Of a DNA stretch of 18,751 bases, positions 1-7,992 are shown piece by piece. The translations under genes and the position numbers were made by a program. Under the pieces are notes generated by a model. It did not search any database and was not told the origin of the DNA. It saw only the letters and a list, made by a program, of their open reading frames with translations. Origin of the DNA: Glaciecola sp049650345 (lineage in GTDB: Bacteria > Pseudomonadota > Gammaproteobacteria > Enterobacterales > Alteromonadaceae); the NCBI GenBank assembly GCA_049650345.1, contig JBARZY010000126.1, positions 1-18,751 of the forward strand, read 5' to 3'. The first letter of the stretch is position 1. Each line of letters starts with the position of its first letter.

Positions 1-1350
1 CGCTTCACTGACACAAAAGGAAAGGAACAGCACGTTTCTATTCCAACTCATCAAGTCGACGAAGACTTTTTCGAAGAAGGTAAAATGTTTGACGGCTCGT
101 CAATTGCTGGCTGGAAAGGCATCAATGAGTCTGACATGATCCTTATGCCAGATCCAGAAACGGCTGTACTTGACCCATTCGCAGAAGAAACTCAAGTAAA
201 TATTCGTTGCGATATCCTTGAGCCAACTACTATGCAAGGTTACTCTCGCGACCCTCGTTCAGTTGCAAAACGCGCTGAAGAATACCTCAAGTCTACAGGT
301 ATTGGTGACAAAGTATTGTTCGGTCCAGAGCCAGAGTTTTTCTTGTTTGACGACGTACGGTTTCACACAGACATGGCTGGTTCGTTCTACAAAATCGATT
401 CTGAAGAAGCAAAGTGGAATTCTGGCGCTGAGTACGAAGGAGGCAACCTAGCCCATCGTCCAGGTGTAAAAGGTGGTTACTTCCCAGTACCTCCAGTTGA
501 TTCAGGCCACGACATTCGTGCATCTATGTGTATGGTTATGGAAGAAATGGGCTTAACAGTAGAAGCGCATCACCACGAAGTTGCTACCGCTGGTCAAAAC
601 GAAATTGCATGCTTGTTTAACACCTTAGTTAAAAAAGCAGATGAAATCCAAATTTACAAGTATGTAGTGCACAACGTTGCACACGCCTACGACAAAACAG
701 CAACGTTTATGCCTAAGCCACTAGTTGGCGATAATGGTTCTGGTATGCATTGTCACCAGTCTATTTCTAAAGACGGTAAAAACATCTTTGCTGGCGACAG
801 CTATGCTGGTCTATCTGATGACGCCTTATTTTATATCGGCGGTATCATCAAGCATGCTCGCGCAATCAACGCATTTGCTAATGCATCTACTAACTCGTAC
901 AAGCGTTTGGTACCGGGTTTCGAAGCACCTGTTATGCTTGCGTACTCAGCGCGTAACCGTTCTGCATCAATCCGTATTCCTTATGTTACAAGCGAAAGAG
1001 CGCGTCGTATCGAAGTGCGTTTCCCTGACCCTACAGCTAACCCTTACCTTGCGTTTGCGGCTATGCTAATGGCAGGTATCGACGGCATTAAGAACAAGAT
1101 TCACCCTGGTGAGTCTGCTGACAAAGATCTATACGACCTACCTCCAGAAGAAGCAGCAGCGATCCCTACGGTAGCAAACTCGTTAGAACAGGCACTTGAA
1201 GCACTTGATGCTGATCGTGAGTTCTTAACTGCAGGCGGCGTAATGAGTGATGAAATGATTGACGCATACATTGCTTTGAAAGAAGAAGAAGTGCAAGCGG
1301 TTAACATGACCACTCACCCACTAGAATTTGATATGTATTACAGCTGCTAG
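1..1350 (+). CDS. glnA: Glutamine synthetase, type I (5'-truncated by window edge)
   Basis: Cytoplasmic dodecameric enzyme that makes glutamine from glutamate, ammonia and ATP; it is the entry point of ammonia assimilation. The reading frame is open from base 1 (RFTDTKGKEQHV...), which corresponds to about residue 21 of E. coli GlnA, so roughly 20 N-terminal residues lie outside the window. Visible hallmarks are GPEPEFFLFD, the catalytic/metal stretch EAHHHEVATAGQNE, the ATP-binding block KPLVGDNGSGMHCH, NRSASIRIP, and the adenylylation loop LYDLPPEE with its tyrosine codon at 1132-1134. The last feature marks the GSI-beta class that is switched off by GlnE-type adenylylation. The C-terminus is complete (HPLEFDMYYSC). 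It is followed by a strong terminator, then a DUF4124 gene and glnLG. The promoter is outside the window, so its NtrC/sigma-54 control cannot be seen here. Confidence 0.98.
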   Translation, partial: RFTDTKGKEQHVSIPTHQVDEDFFEEGKMFDGSSIAGWKGINESDMILMPDPETAVLDPFAEETQVNIRCDILEPTTMQGYSRDPRSVAKRAEEYLKSTGIGDKVLFGPEPEFFLFDDVRFHTDMAGSFYKIDSEEAKWNSGAEYEGGNLAHRPGVKGGYFPVPPVDSGHDIRASMCMVMEEMGLTVEAHHHEVATAGQNEIACLFNTLVKKADEIQIYKYVVHNVAHAYDKTATFMPKPLVGDNGSGMHCHQSISKDGKNIFAGDSYAGLSDDALFYIGGIIKHARAINAFANASTNSYKRLVPGFEAPVMLAYSARNRSASIRIPYVTSERARRIEVRFPDPTANPYLAFAAMLMAGIDGIKNKIHPGESADKDLYDLPPEEAAAIPTVANSLEQALEALDADREFLTAGGVMSDEMIDAYIALKEEEVQAVNMTTHPLEFDMYYSC

Positions 1351-1370
1351 TTACTTATCCAATTTAATAC

Positions 1371-1398
1371 AAAGCCTGCATCTGCAGGCTTTTTTTTT
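1371..1398 (+). terminator. Rho-independent terminator of glnA
   Basis: A perfect hairpin, AAAGCCTGCA-TC-TGCAGGCTTT, starts 20 bp after the glnA stop and runs into eight further T residues. It should end most glnA transcripts before the DUF4124 gene and glnLG, which helps explain how glnA can be expressed far above ntrBC. Confidence 0.93.
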
Positions 1399-1450
1399 AT
1401 GACCGATAACGTAATATAGGCGTAGAGTTAATTTACTGGGAGCTAAACTA

Positions 1451-1969
1451 ATGCGTAATAATAAGCATCAACTGTGGCAAGTAGCGTGTTCGCTCATTGC
1501 CTGCGCGGCTCTTACTCCTTGTGTGGCTCAAATATACAAAACAGAGCACCAAGATGGGAGCGTTACTTATTCAGACGTGCCCAGCGAAGGTGCGATTAGA
1601 ATTGAGCTAGATGTAAACGTAACGACGATACAATCAAGCCCTGCTTCAGCACCTATACCCGTCATCACTACCAAATCTACAACCCAACTAACACTCACTA
1701 TTTTGAGTCCCGAAAACAACGCCACTGTGCGTAACAACATGGGTAATATTGCAATAGCAGTAAGCCTTGAACCCATTGTTGGCGGTACCTTTCATTTACA
1801 TATAAATGATGAAATACATCAGTCTGCCACTGGAGTTTTTAACTTAAGTAATATGGATAGAGGCACGTACCAATACCATATTAAATTTATTAATAACTCA
1901 GGCAAGGTAATTGCATTAAGTGAATCAAGAACCTTGTATTTGCATCGAGCGTCTGCACAAATAAACTGA
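1451..1969 (+). CDS. Secreted DUF4124-domain protein of the glnA-glnL interval
   Basis: 172-aa envelope protein of unknown function. It has a cleavable signal peptide (residues 1 to about 26, hydrophobic core LIACAALTP, cleavage near VAQ). A short DUF4124 module follows at about 28-50, with the pattern IYKTEHQDGSVTYSDVP typical of that family. The C-terminal half (about 80-168) looks like an immunoglobulin-like beta domain: LTILSPENNATVRNN, then a motif around NMDRGTYQYHIKF and a final LYLHRAS strand. GGGAG lies 6 nt ahead of the ATG. From memory, proteins of this architecture often sit between glnA and ntrB in gammaproteobacteria such as Pseudomonas and Alteromonas, so the position is probably conserved, but no role in nitrogen metabolism is established. 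Domain names are recognised by eye, not by profile search. Confidence 0.85.
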   Translation: MRNNKHQLWQVACSLIACAALTPCVAQIYKTEHQDGSVTYSDVPSEGAIRIELDVNVTTIQSSPASAPIPVITTKSTTQLTLTILSPENNATVRNNMGNIAIAVSLEPIVGGTFHLHINDEIHQSATGVFNLSNMDRGTYQYHIKFINNSGKVIALSESRTLYLHRASAQIN

Positions 1970-2069
1970 CATCAATAGCTAAGGCATATTTTCACTGGGC
2001 TTGGAGACTATTGCTTGAGTCATTGATGCTTAACGACGCTGGCGAAAAAATACAGCAGACTGTAGTATT

Positions 2070-2084
2070 GCACCAAATAGGTGC
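2070..2084 (+). promoter_or_regulatory. Putative NtrC-binding site upstream of glnL
   Basis: A perfect dyad, GCACC-AAATA-GGTGC, has the arm sequence and 5-bp spacing of known NtrC sites such as those at enteric glnA (GCACC-N5-GGTGC). It lies 54 bp before the glnL start. It overlaps a possible weak sigma-70 promoter (TTGCAC at 2068-2073, TATAAC at 2089-2094, 15-bp spacer). In E. coli, NtrC represses the internal glnL promoter through an operator placed like this, so autorepression of ntrBC is the likely function. The match is by eye only. Confidence 0.72.
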
Positions 2085-2138
2085 GCGCTATAACTTTGAT
2101 AATTCTGTTCACAAAATAATGTTCAATAGGAGTGCAGC

Positions 2139-3233
2139 TTGGTTGCTGATAACCAACATTATGAATTGTTTCTCAATTCAATGAAAACGGCTTTGGTACT
2201 GGTTGATGATCAGCTTGCCATTAGTTTTGTAAACGATGCTGCCTTAAATTTATTAGAAACCGGTGTCAACCAAGTAAAGGAAAGACCCTTTGACGAGTTC
2301 TTTTTAGCTGATAGCTTTAACGCTGAACAGTTCCTAAACGCCTTGAACAATGGCGAAGACTTTACTGAGGCAGAAGTACAATTGTGCTTTAAAGATGGTC
2401 GTGCCCTTATGGTTGACCTAAACGCAAATGTAATTTCAGTACACCACAAACACCAAATATTGATAGAGTTAACACCCGTTGATAAACAACGTAAAATTAC
2501 TCATGAATCGCTACAAAACGCCCAACAATCTGCGGCACGCGAGCTAATCAGAGGCTTAGCCCACGAAATAAAGAATCCACTTGGCGGTATTAGAGGCGCG
2601 GCACAGTTACTTGAAAAAGAACTCGCTAACCCGCAACAAGCCGAGTTTACGCAAATGATCATCGATCAAGCTGACCGCTTGCGAGCGCTAGTCGATAGAC
2701 TATTAGGTCCTAATGCTTTACCGCGAAAGCGCTTATTTAATTTACATGAAATTATTGAAAAAGTGGGATCGTTAATTATCGCAGATCAGTGTTACAGTAT
2801 TGAAGTTGAGCGTGATTACGATCCTTCAATACCCGATATGTACGCCGACTCTGACATGCTTCAACAAGCGCTTTTAAATATAGCAAGAAACGCCAGCCAA
2901 GCCGTCACAAGTGCAAAAACGGAATCTCCCACAATATGTTTCAAGTCACGTATAGAACGTCAGTGCGTGATAAAAGGTGTGCGTCATCCCTTATGTGCAA
3001 AAATTAGCGTAATCGACAACGGGCCGGGCATTCCAACCGACATTAAAGACACTCTTTTCTACCCAATGGTAAGCACAAAAGACAACGGCAGTGGCCTAGG
3101 CTTATCTATTGCGCAAACACTAACAGACCATCACAACGGTAAAATAGATGTGGAGAGTTTTGTAGGCTATACCGAATTCACCCTATACATTCCCATCGTC
3201 AAACCTAAGAATAAAAAGGACAGTAACTTATGA
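2139..3233 (+). CDS. glnL: Nitrogen regulation sensor histidine kinase/phosphatase NtrB
   Basis: Cytoplasmic kinase/phosphatase that phosphorylates NtrC when nitrogen is short and dephosphorylates it when PII protein is bound. It is 364 aa, close to the enteric protein (about 350). Order: N-terminal PAS-like sensor (about 8-115); HisKA dimerisation domain with GLAHEIKNPLGG (phospho-acceptor His142), nearly identical to enteric NtrB; HATPase domain with the N box around LLNIARN (245-251), DNGPGIP (293-299), and the G2 box GSGLGLS (317-323). No transmembrane segment is present. The start is TTG at 2139: AGGAG (2128-2132) is 6 nt upstream and an in-frame TAG at 2127 excludes a longer protein. 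A TTG start would lower translation of a scarce regulator. The stop overlaps the glnG start (ATGA), so the two are translationally coupled. Confidence 0.97.
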   Translation: MVADNQHYELFLNSMKTALVLVDDQLAISFVNDAALNLLETGVNQVKERPFDEFFLADSFNAEQFLNALNNGEDFTEAEVQLCFKDGRALMVDLNANVISVHHKHQILIELTPVDKQRKITHESLQNAQQSAARELIRGLAHEIKNPLGGIRGAAQLLEKELANPQQAEFTQMIIDQADRLRALVDRLLGPNALPRKRLFNLHEIIEKVGSLIIADQCYSIEVERDYDPSIPDMYADSDMLQQALLNIARNASQAVTSAKTESPTICFKSRIERQCVIKGVRHPLCAKISVIDNGPGIPTDIKDTLFYPMVSTKDNGSGLGLSIAQTLTDHHNGKIDVESFVGYTEFTLYIPIVKPKNKKDSNL

Positions 3234-4639
3234 GCCAAACTGTATGGATAGTGGATGACGACAGCTCTATTCGCTGGGTACTTGAAAAAGCACTAAAAGC
3301 GGCGAATATCGACTGCTTAAGTTTTGATAACCCTGAAGACTTATTGTTGCAAATAGAATCGGGGCAAGCCCCCATGGTCATTATTTCAGATGTTCGCATG
3401 CCACAAATGGATGGCATGCGTTTACTTGAAGAAGTACACCGGCATTTCCCCGAGTTACCCGTTATTATCATGACCGCCCACTCAGACCTAGACAGCGCGG
3501 TAAACGCTTATCAAGGTGGTGCATTTGAATATTTACCCAAACCTTTTGATGTTGACGAAGCCATTGCACTTACCCAGCGTGCTATAGAGCACGCCAAAGA
3601 GTATTCCGGTGAGGTGACCAGCGACAACCTTAATCCCAGCAAAGATATTATTGGCGCAGCACCCGCTATGCAAGAAGTGTTTAGAGCGATTGGTCGATTG
3701 TCACGTTCGTCAATAAGTGTATTAATTAATGGTCAATCGGGTACGGGTAAAGAACTTGTTGCCCACGCATTACACAAGCACAGTCCACGGGCCCGCAATC
3801 CATTTGTTGCTCTGAATATGGCAGCTATACCAGCTGACTTAGTTGAGTCAGAGCTTTTCGGTCATGAAAAAGGGGCGTTTACAGGCGCACAAAATGCAAG
3901 AACAGGTCGCTTTGAACAAGCTGACGGCGGCACCCTGTTTTTAGATGAAATAGGCGATATGCCTGTTGATGTGCAAACCCGCTTACTACGCGTATTAGCC
4001 GACGGCCAATTTTATCGCGTTGGCGGCCATAACCCTGTATCTGTTGATGTTAGGATAATTGCCGCTACCCACCAAAACTTGGAAAAGCGAGTCGAAGACG
4101 GTAAGTTCCGTGAAGATTTATATCACCGTTTAAACGTAATACGGATACACATCCCCTCACTTAACGAGCGCAAAGAAGACATTCCGTTACTTGCAAAACA
4201 CTTTTTAGTGAAAGCCGCCAATGAGCTAGGGGTTGAACAAAAAACATTGAGCAATATTGCGGCTGAACGCCTTGCAGAGCTCAGTTGGCCAGGTAACGTG
4301 CGTCAACTAGAAAACACCTGCCGCTGGTTAACCGTAATGGCCAGCGGACAAGAAATATTGCCCAACGATTTTCCACCTGAGTTAACAACTACAGGTGATG
4401 ATTTGCAAAAAGCCAGTTCGCAAGACGACTGGACAGTGCTGTTATCACATTGGGCCGACAAACAAATGCTTACAGGGAAAAACGAGATATTAGATACCGC
4501 CTTGCATGACTTTGAGCGTGTGCTGCTTACTTGCGCGTTAAAACACACTAAGGGGCACAAGCAAGAGGCCGCTAAACGCTTAGGTTGGGGCAGAAACACC
4601 TTAACCAGAAAGCTGAAAGAGCTTGATGTAGATGCATAA
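3230..4639 (+). CDS. glnG: Nitrogen regulation response regulator NtrC (sigma-54 activator)
   Basis: Phosphorylated by NtrB, it forms oligomers at enhancer sites and uses ATP hydrolysis to open sigma-54 promoters of nitrogen-assimilation genes. It is 469 aa, the same length as E. coli NtrC. Receiver domain 1 to about 120: acidic pair D10/D11, phospho-acceptor Asp54 in ISDVRMPQMDG, and Lys104 in LPKPF. Central AAA+ domain about 140-380: Walker A GQSGTGKE (168-175), sigma-54 contact loop GAFTGA (215-220), and Walker B around GGTLFLDEIGD. C-terminal Fis-type helix-turn-helix: about 445-467 (QEAAKRLGWGRNTLTRKL). Every key residue is intact. It overlaps glnL by 4 bp. No strong terminator follows; only a weak AGAC-AAT-GTCT stem ahead of a T run is seen at 4653-4672. 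Confidence 0.98.
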   Translation: MSQTVWIVDDDSSIRWVLEKALKAANIDCLSFDNPEDLLLQIESGQAPMVIISDVRMPQMDGMRLLEEVHRHFPELPVIIMTAHSDLDSAVNAYQGGAFEYLPKPFDVDEAIALTQRAIEHAKEYSGEVTSDNLNPSKDIIGAAPAMQEVFRAIGRLSRSSISVLINGQSGTGKELVAHALHKHSPRARNPFVALNMAAIPADLVESELFGHEKGAFTGAQNARTGRFEQADGGTLFLDEIGDMPVDVQTRLLRVLADGQFYRVGGHNPVSVDVRIIAATHQNLEKRVEDGKFREDLYHRLNVIRIHIPSLNERKEDIPLLAKHFLVKAANELGVEQKTLSNIAAERLAELSWPGNVRQLENTCRWLTVMASGQEILPNDFPPELTTTGDDLQKASSQDDWTVLLSHWADKQMLTGKNEILDTALHDFERVLLTCALKHTKGHKQEAAKRLGWGRNTLTRKLKELDVDA

Positions 4640-4795
4640 GTAAACGAAAGTAAGACAATGTCTGATTTTTTTACATTTTGCATATCGATTTTCATGCATC
4701 ACCTTACATAATTCAACAATAACAGTGTGTTATATAGTTGGTCCGTAAATTGCTTAGTTGGTAATGAACCTATATTAAATTGTAAGGAAATCAAA

Positions 4796-5476
4796 GTGAA
4801 AAAAATTATTTTAGCTGTTTTATTTTTAGCCGCATCACAAGTAAACGCAGGTATCATTATTGCCGTTGGCGACAGTAATATTAGTAGCAATGCCAACAGT
4901 ACGTTCTTCAATAACGTATTTGGTAGCCAAAATGTTATTGGTTTAAATTCTACCATTGACCCATGGGCACTGGACAACTGGGATACTACGGCTACCGCTA
5001 CCGCCGCTAGCTATTCTCAATCAACCAGTTTAACCAGTACAGCACTAGCTGGAGCAGATTGGCTTATTGCTGCCAGTGGTTCAGCATACGATAACGCTAC
5101 CATGCAGTTAATTGCTAACTTTTTAAGTGCAGGCGGTAATCTATGGGTAGGTGGCGAAGCACAGGTATTTGCTTCTTTTGCGCCAGCTAACCAACTGCTT
5201 AGCTTTTTAGGCTCTACAATGTCACTAAATCCAGTAGATACCAGTTCTTACAATAGCTCAACAAATACTAATTTAGACCCTTATACAGTTGGTACGACCG
5301 GATTCAGTGCAGTCTATCAATCAACGATATCTGGCGGCGTAGCGCTATATGCGAGCAATTCAAATGCTGTTGTATCTATTGATAGAACAACTTTTGCATC
5401 GGCAGTCCCTGCACCTTCGATGTTGGCTATATTTGGAATAGCATTCGCAGGTTTAGCATTGTCTAGAAAACGTTAA
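4796..5476 (+). CDS. PEP-CTERM (PAP variant) exosortase-substrate protein
   Basis: Secreted 226-aa protein of unknown function carrying a PEP-CTERM-type sorting tail. The chosen start is GTG at 4796: TAAGGA lies 8-9 nt upstream and it begins a clean signal peptide (MKKIILAVLFLAASQVNA, 1-18). A longer frame from ATG 4727 would put extra polar residues before the signal and lacks such a site. The C-terminus (204-226) shows the tripartite tail: VPAPS, a hydrophobic helix (LAIFGIAFAGLAL), then SRKR. An exosortase would cut here, but no exosortase is in this window. The mature region is rich in Ser, Thr, Asn and Ala and free of Cys. It holds strands and a turn (ADWLIAASG, FLSAGGNLWVGGE) that resemble the Rossmann/glutamine-amidotransferase-like layout of some PEP-CTERM proteins; that fold call is a guess. 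Confidence 0.85.
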   Translation: MKKIILAVLFLAASQVNAGIIIAVGDSNISSNANSTFFNNVFGSQNVIGLNSTIDPWALDNWDTTATATAASYSQSTSLTSTALAGADWLIAASGSAYDNATMQLIANFLSAGGNLWVGGEAQVFASFAPANQLLSFLGSTMSLNPVDTSSYNSSTNTNLDPYTVGTTGFSAVYQSTISGGVALYASNSNAVVSIDRTTFASAVPAPSMLAIFGIAFAGLALSRKR

Positions 5477-5506
5477 GCTATAACTATCAAATAGCGCTTT
5501 CATTGT

Positions 5507-5534
5507 AAGCCTCAGTTGTTACTGGGGCTTTTTT
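5507..5534 (+). terminator. Rho-independent terminator of the PEP-CTERM gene
   Basis: A 10-bp stem, AAGCCTCAGT-TGTT-ACTGGGGCTT, with one G-U pair is followed by a T run. It starts 30 bp after the stop codon. The reverse strand has no T run, so it serves the rightward gene only; the leftward kinase gene ends 60 bp further on. Confidence 0.85.
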
Positions 5535-5594
5535 ATATATACAACAGTCAATAAATCACACATAAATTATCGTTAGAATGCGTCGTAATCCTAG

Positions 5595-7088
5595 TCAAGG
5601 GTTAACTTGTGGCAACTCAAAACTAAACGTAGTGCCATTACCCAAACAACTTTCCACTTTTAACGATGAGTCTAATAGTCCCACTAGCTTTTGACTAATG
5701 GCTAAACCCAAACCCACATGCGCATTTGCATCACGCTCTGTATTACTGGCTTGGTATCTGGCATCAAATATGTACTGCAACTCTTCGTGAGCAATGCCAA
5801 TGCCATTATCAATCACACTTACCTTGACTTGTTCACCACCGGCAAAGCAATCTATAGTTACCTTACCGCCACCGGGCGTATGCCGTATAGCATTCTCAAT
5901 AAGGTTAGTAAGTACTCGCTCAACTTTTTCTATGTCGGCGCTTATATAAGCGAGATTTTGTGTTGTATTTACCACTAAACTTACACCTTGCTGTTTTGCT
6001 TTAATGGTAAATTTCGCCGCAATATCATGCAGCAGTTCGGTCACTAAAAAATTCTCATTTTTAAGCTTAATATGACCACTTTCTAAATAGGCCAGTTCAA
6101 ATATTTGATCAATTAGGCGTTTCAAATTAAGTAGGTTCTTTAACGATATATCAATAAATTGCTGCCGCTCATTAGGGGCAAGCGCATTACCTTTTATTGC
6201 CAGCGTTTCAACATAGCCTTGTAAATTAGCCAAGGGCGTTCTTAAATCATGCGAGAGGTCAGCCAATAAACTCCGCCTTTGCGCATCAGTTGACTTGAGT
6301 TGTTCTAATTGCGAATCGATGTGCTGCAACATTTCGTTAAAAGAATAGCCCAAGCGCTCTACTTCATTGCGGCTATCATTTTTCCATGGCAATAAGGTCA
6401 CGCCCGACTCAACAAGGTTAAAACCGCTTTTTCTGAATGAGTCCATATCATCACTCAAACGCTTTAAAGGCAGCGTAAACACACGAAACAATAACAGCAA
6501 AGCCAGCAACAAAAATAAGGTCCCAGCCACTATCACCATAATAAACTGCTGAATACTTTTATTTTTTTCTAAACTGCTCACCACTGAATCGTACTGCGCA
6601 CCGCCTATAATGACATATAAATACCCTTGTAAATCGTTTTGGTTGTAAACCGGTGAAGCCGAAAAGATCTTTTGCGTAGACAATGATTTAGGATCCGTAC
6701 CATACAGCGGTAACCGTGTAGGATTGGCCAATAGTTGTTGCACAGGGTGTAAATCAATTTGCTGAGTCACCACTTCACCATGTTCAGCTGAATAGGTCAA
6801 AATGACACCTTGAGGGTCAACAAAATAGAATTCAAAACTAGGGCCCAGTACCATCAAAGTATGAAATAAGTTTTTAAGTGCCTTGTAATCGTACACACCT
6901 TGTTTTAATAAAGGATTGTCATGGACCAAATGTGCCGCCAAATTCAGGTGCAGGCGTTGCTCTCCTTCATGTGTCATCGACTCTTGCAAGTAACTCGACG
7001 CAACGACAAATAAGGTTATCACAGCAAAAAATACGGCAACCAAGCTTACTGACAAGCGCTGATAAAAACATAACTTTATAGGCCACAT
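5595..7088 (-). CDS. Membrane sensor histidine kinase, partner of the adjacent OmpR-type regulator
   Basis: 497-aa inner-membrane kinase. Transmembrane helix 1 is about 11-33 and helix 2 about 181-204; the roughly 150-residue periplasmic domain between them should sense the signal. A HAMP linker follows (about 205-260). The HisKA domain has LLADLSHDLRTPLANLQGY (phospho-acceptor His280). The HATPase domain has the N box LTNLIENAIRHTPGGG (Asn398), DNGIGI (427-432) and a G2 box reading HVGLGLA in place of the usual GSGLGLA. The gene starts 1 bp after the stop of the upstream response-regulator gene, so they form one operon. I cannot match the periplasmic domain (PSFEFYFVDPQG... YGTDPKS...) to a known ligand, so no gene symbol is given. 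The 3' end faces the PEP-CTERM gene. Confidence 0.93.
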   Translation of the reverse strand: MWPIKLCFYQRLSVSLVAVFFAVITLFVVASSYLQESMTHEGEQRLHLNLAAHLVHDNPLLKQGVYDYKALKNLFHTLMVLGPSFEFYFVDPQGVILTYSAEHGEVVTQQIDLHPVQQLLANPTRLPLYGTDPKSLSTQKIFSASPVYNQNDLQGYLYVIIGGAQYDSVVSSLEKNKSIQQFIMVIVAGTLFLLLALLLLFRVFTLPLKRLSDDMDSFRKSGFNLVESGVTLLPWKNDSRNEVERLGYSFNEMLQHIDSQLEQLKSTDAQRRSLLADLSHDLRTPLANLQGYVETLAIKGNALAPNERQQFIDISLKNLLNLKRLIDQIFELAYLESGHIKLKNENFLVTELLHDIAAKFTIKAKQQGVSLVVNTTQNLAYISADIEKVERVLTNLIENAIRHTPGGGKVTIDCFAGGEQVKVSVIDNGIGIAHEELQYIFDARYQASNTERDANAHVGLGLAISQKLVGLLDSSLKVESCLGNGTTFSFELPQVNP

Positions 7089-7089
7089 A

Positions 7090-7836
7090 CTATTGTACTA
7101 CTGCGTTGTTATGCTGGCTTGGAACGGGTGATTTCGGTACATTGAATTTGTATCCTACCCCCCATACGGTTTGTACATAGTCTGGATTAGCGGCATTTAT
7201 CTCTACTTTTGCACGCAAACGATTAATATGCGAATTAACGGTATGCTCGTAACCACTATGTTGATATCCCCACACTGACTCCAACAACTGTGCGCGTGTA
7301 AAAACCTGATTGGGATGCTTCATCAGGTGAAATAATAAATCAAACTCAGTGGCAGTTAAGTCAAGTACAAGCTTATCTCTAAACACTTGGCGCGTTTGTT
7401 GATTAATCTTTATTTGGCCTTGTTCAAGTACACATTGTTGCGACACCGGCTGTTGCTGTGCCATTGACAGCACATGAGCTTTACGTATTTGTGAACGAAC
7501 GCGCGCCTGTAATTCGCGAATACTAAAAGGCTTAGTCATATAATCATCGGCCCCTAACTCTAAACCCAACACGCGGTCAGTTTCAGAGTCTTTTGCGGTT
7601 AACATAATAATGGCCTGTTCTGGTTTTTGCTCACGCAATTTACGACAAATGTCTAAGCCGCCTAGCGAGGGTAACATTACGTCAAGTAATACCAGTGAAT
7701 AATCATGGCTAAGCGCCGCGCTTATGCCATCTTGACCGTCGTTGCAGACTTCTACCGCCAAACCTAATTCACTTAAATTAACTTTTATTAAGGTGGCAAT
7801 ATCTAAGTCGTCCTCAACCACTAGTACCTTGTCCAT
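7090..7836 (-). CDS. OmpR/PhoB-family response regulator
   Basis: 248-aa DNA-binding response regulator. Receiver domain 1 to about 118: acidic pair in VVEDD (E8, D9, D10), phospho-acceptor Asp52 in LLDVMLP, T80 in MLTAKD, and Lys102 in TKPF. The C-terminal winged helix is about 140-235, with LDLTATEFDLLFHLM, the recognition region HTVNSHINRLRAKVE, and the closing WGVGYKF. AAGAGGCG precedes the ATG. It is the first gene of a two-gene operon with its cognate kinase. Upstream (7923-7961) lie an 11-bp-period direct repeat and a possible promoter, the arrangement expected for autoregulation by a regulator of this family. The regulon cannot be deduced here; the 30-residue linker (about 119-150, rich in Gln) is longer than in many homologues. 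Confidence 0.94.
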   Translation of the reverse strand: MDKVLVVEDDLDIATLIKVNLSELGLAVEVCNDGQDGISAALSHDYSLVLLDVMLPSLGGLDICRKLREQKPEQAIIMLTAKDSETDRVLGLELGADDYMTKPFSIRELQARVRSQIRKAHVLSMAQQQPVSQQCVLEQGQIKINQQTRQVFRDKLVLDLTATEFDLLFHLMKHPNQVFTRAQLLESVWGYQHSGYEHTVNSHINRLRAKVEINAANPDYVQTVWGVGYKFNVPKSPVPSQHNNAVVQ

Positions 7837-7922
7837 ATACGCCTCTTACTCGTCAATATCGTTATGCTGCACAGATAAACAGTAGACCCGTGCAGTCATA
7901 TTAATATTTCAATCTGAAAGTG

Positions 7923-7961
7923 TAGATAAGAGTATGCAGGTAAAGTATCAAGAAAGTATCA
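7923..7961 (-). promoter_or_regulatory. Tandem 11-bp-period repeat overlapping a putative promoter of the OmpR-type regulator
   Basis: On the + strand, AAAGTATCA occurs at 7942-7950 and again at 7953-7961, separated by AG. Read on the - strand, a possible -35 TTGATA (7946-7951) and -10 TATCTA (7923-7928) are 17 bp apart, and the -35 straddles the junction between the two repeats, taking in most of the promoter-proximal copy. Dimers of OmpR/PhoB-type regulators bind head-to-tail repeats with about 10-11 bp period, often abutting or replacing the -35 element. This is therefore a good candidate for an autoregulatory site. The repeat is directly visible; the function is inferred, and the -10 is a weak match. 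Confidence 0.5.
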
Positions 7962-7992
7962 CGAAACGAGCATAAATTATGGAATGCGTTAA

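Noticed and set aside
725..1069. A 114-codon frame inside glnA in another phase
   Set aside because: It is a shadow of the glnA coding sequence; Leu/Ser/Val-rich translation with no start signal.
4653..4672. Possible terminator after glnG (AGAC-AAT-GTCT then seven T)
   Set aside because: A four-pair AT-containing stem is too weak to call with confidence, though some termination may occur.
4303..4695. A 130-codon antisense frame over the 3' end of glnG
   Set aside because: Its translation (Ser/Cys/Val-rich) is typical of the reverse strand of a conserved gene, and glnG in that place is intact.
4699..4977. A 92-codon antisense frame over the start of the PEP-CTERM gene
   Set aside because: No ribosome site; it mirrors the signal-peptide region of a well-supported + strand gene.
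7971..7981. CATAAATTATG palindrome after panP
   Set aside because: Short, AT-rich and without a T run; expected by chance in such spacers.
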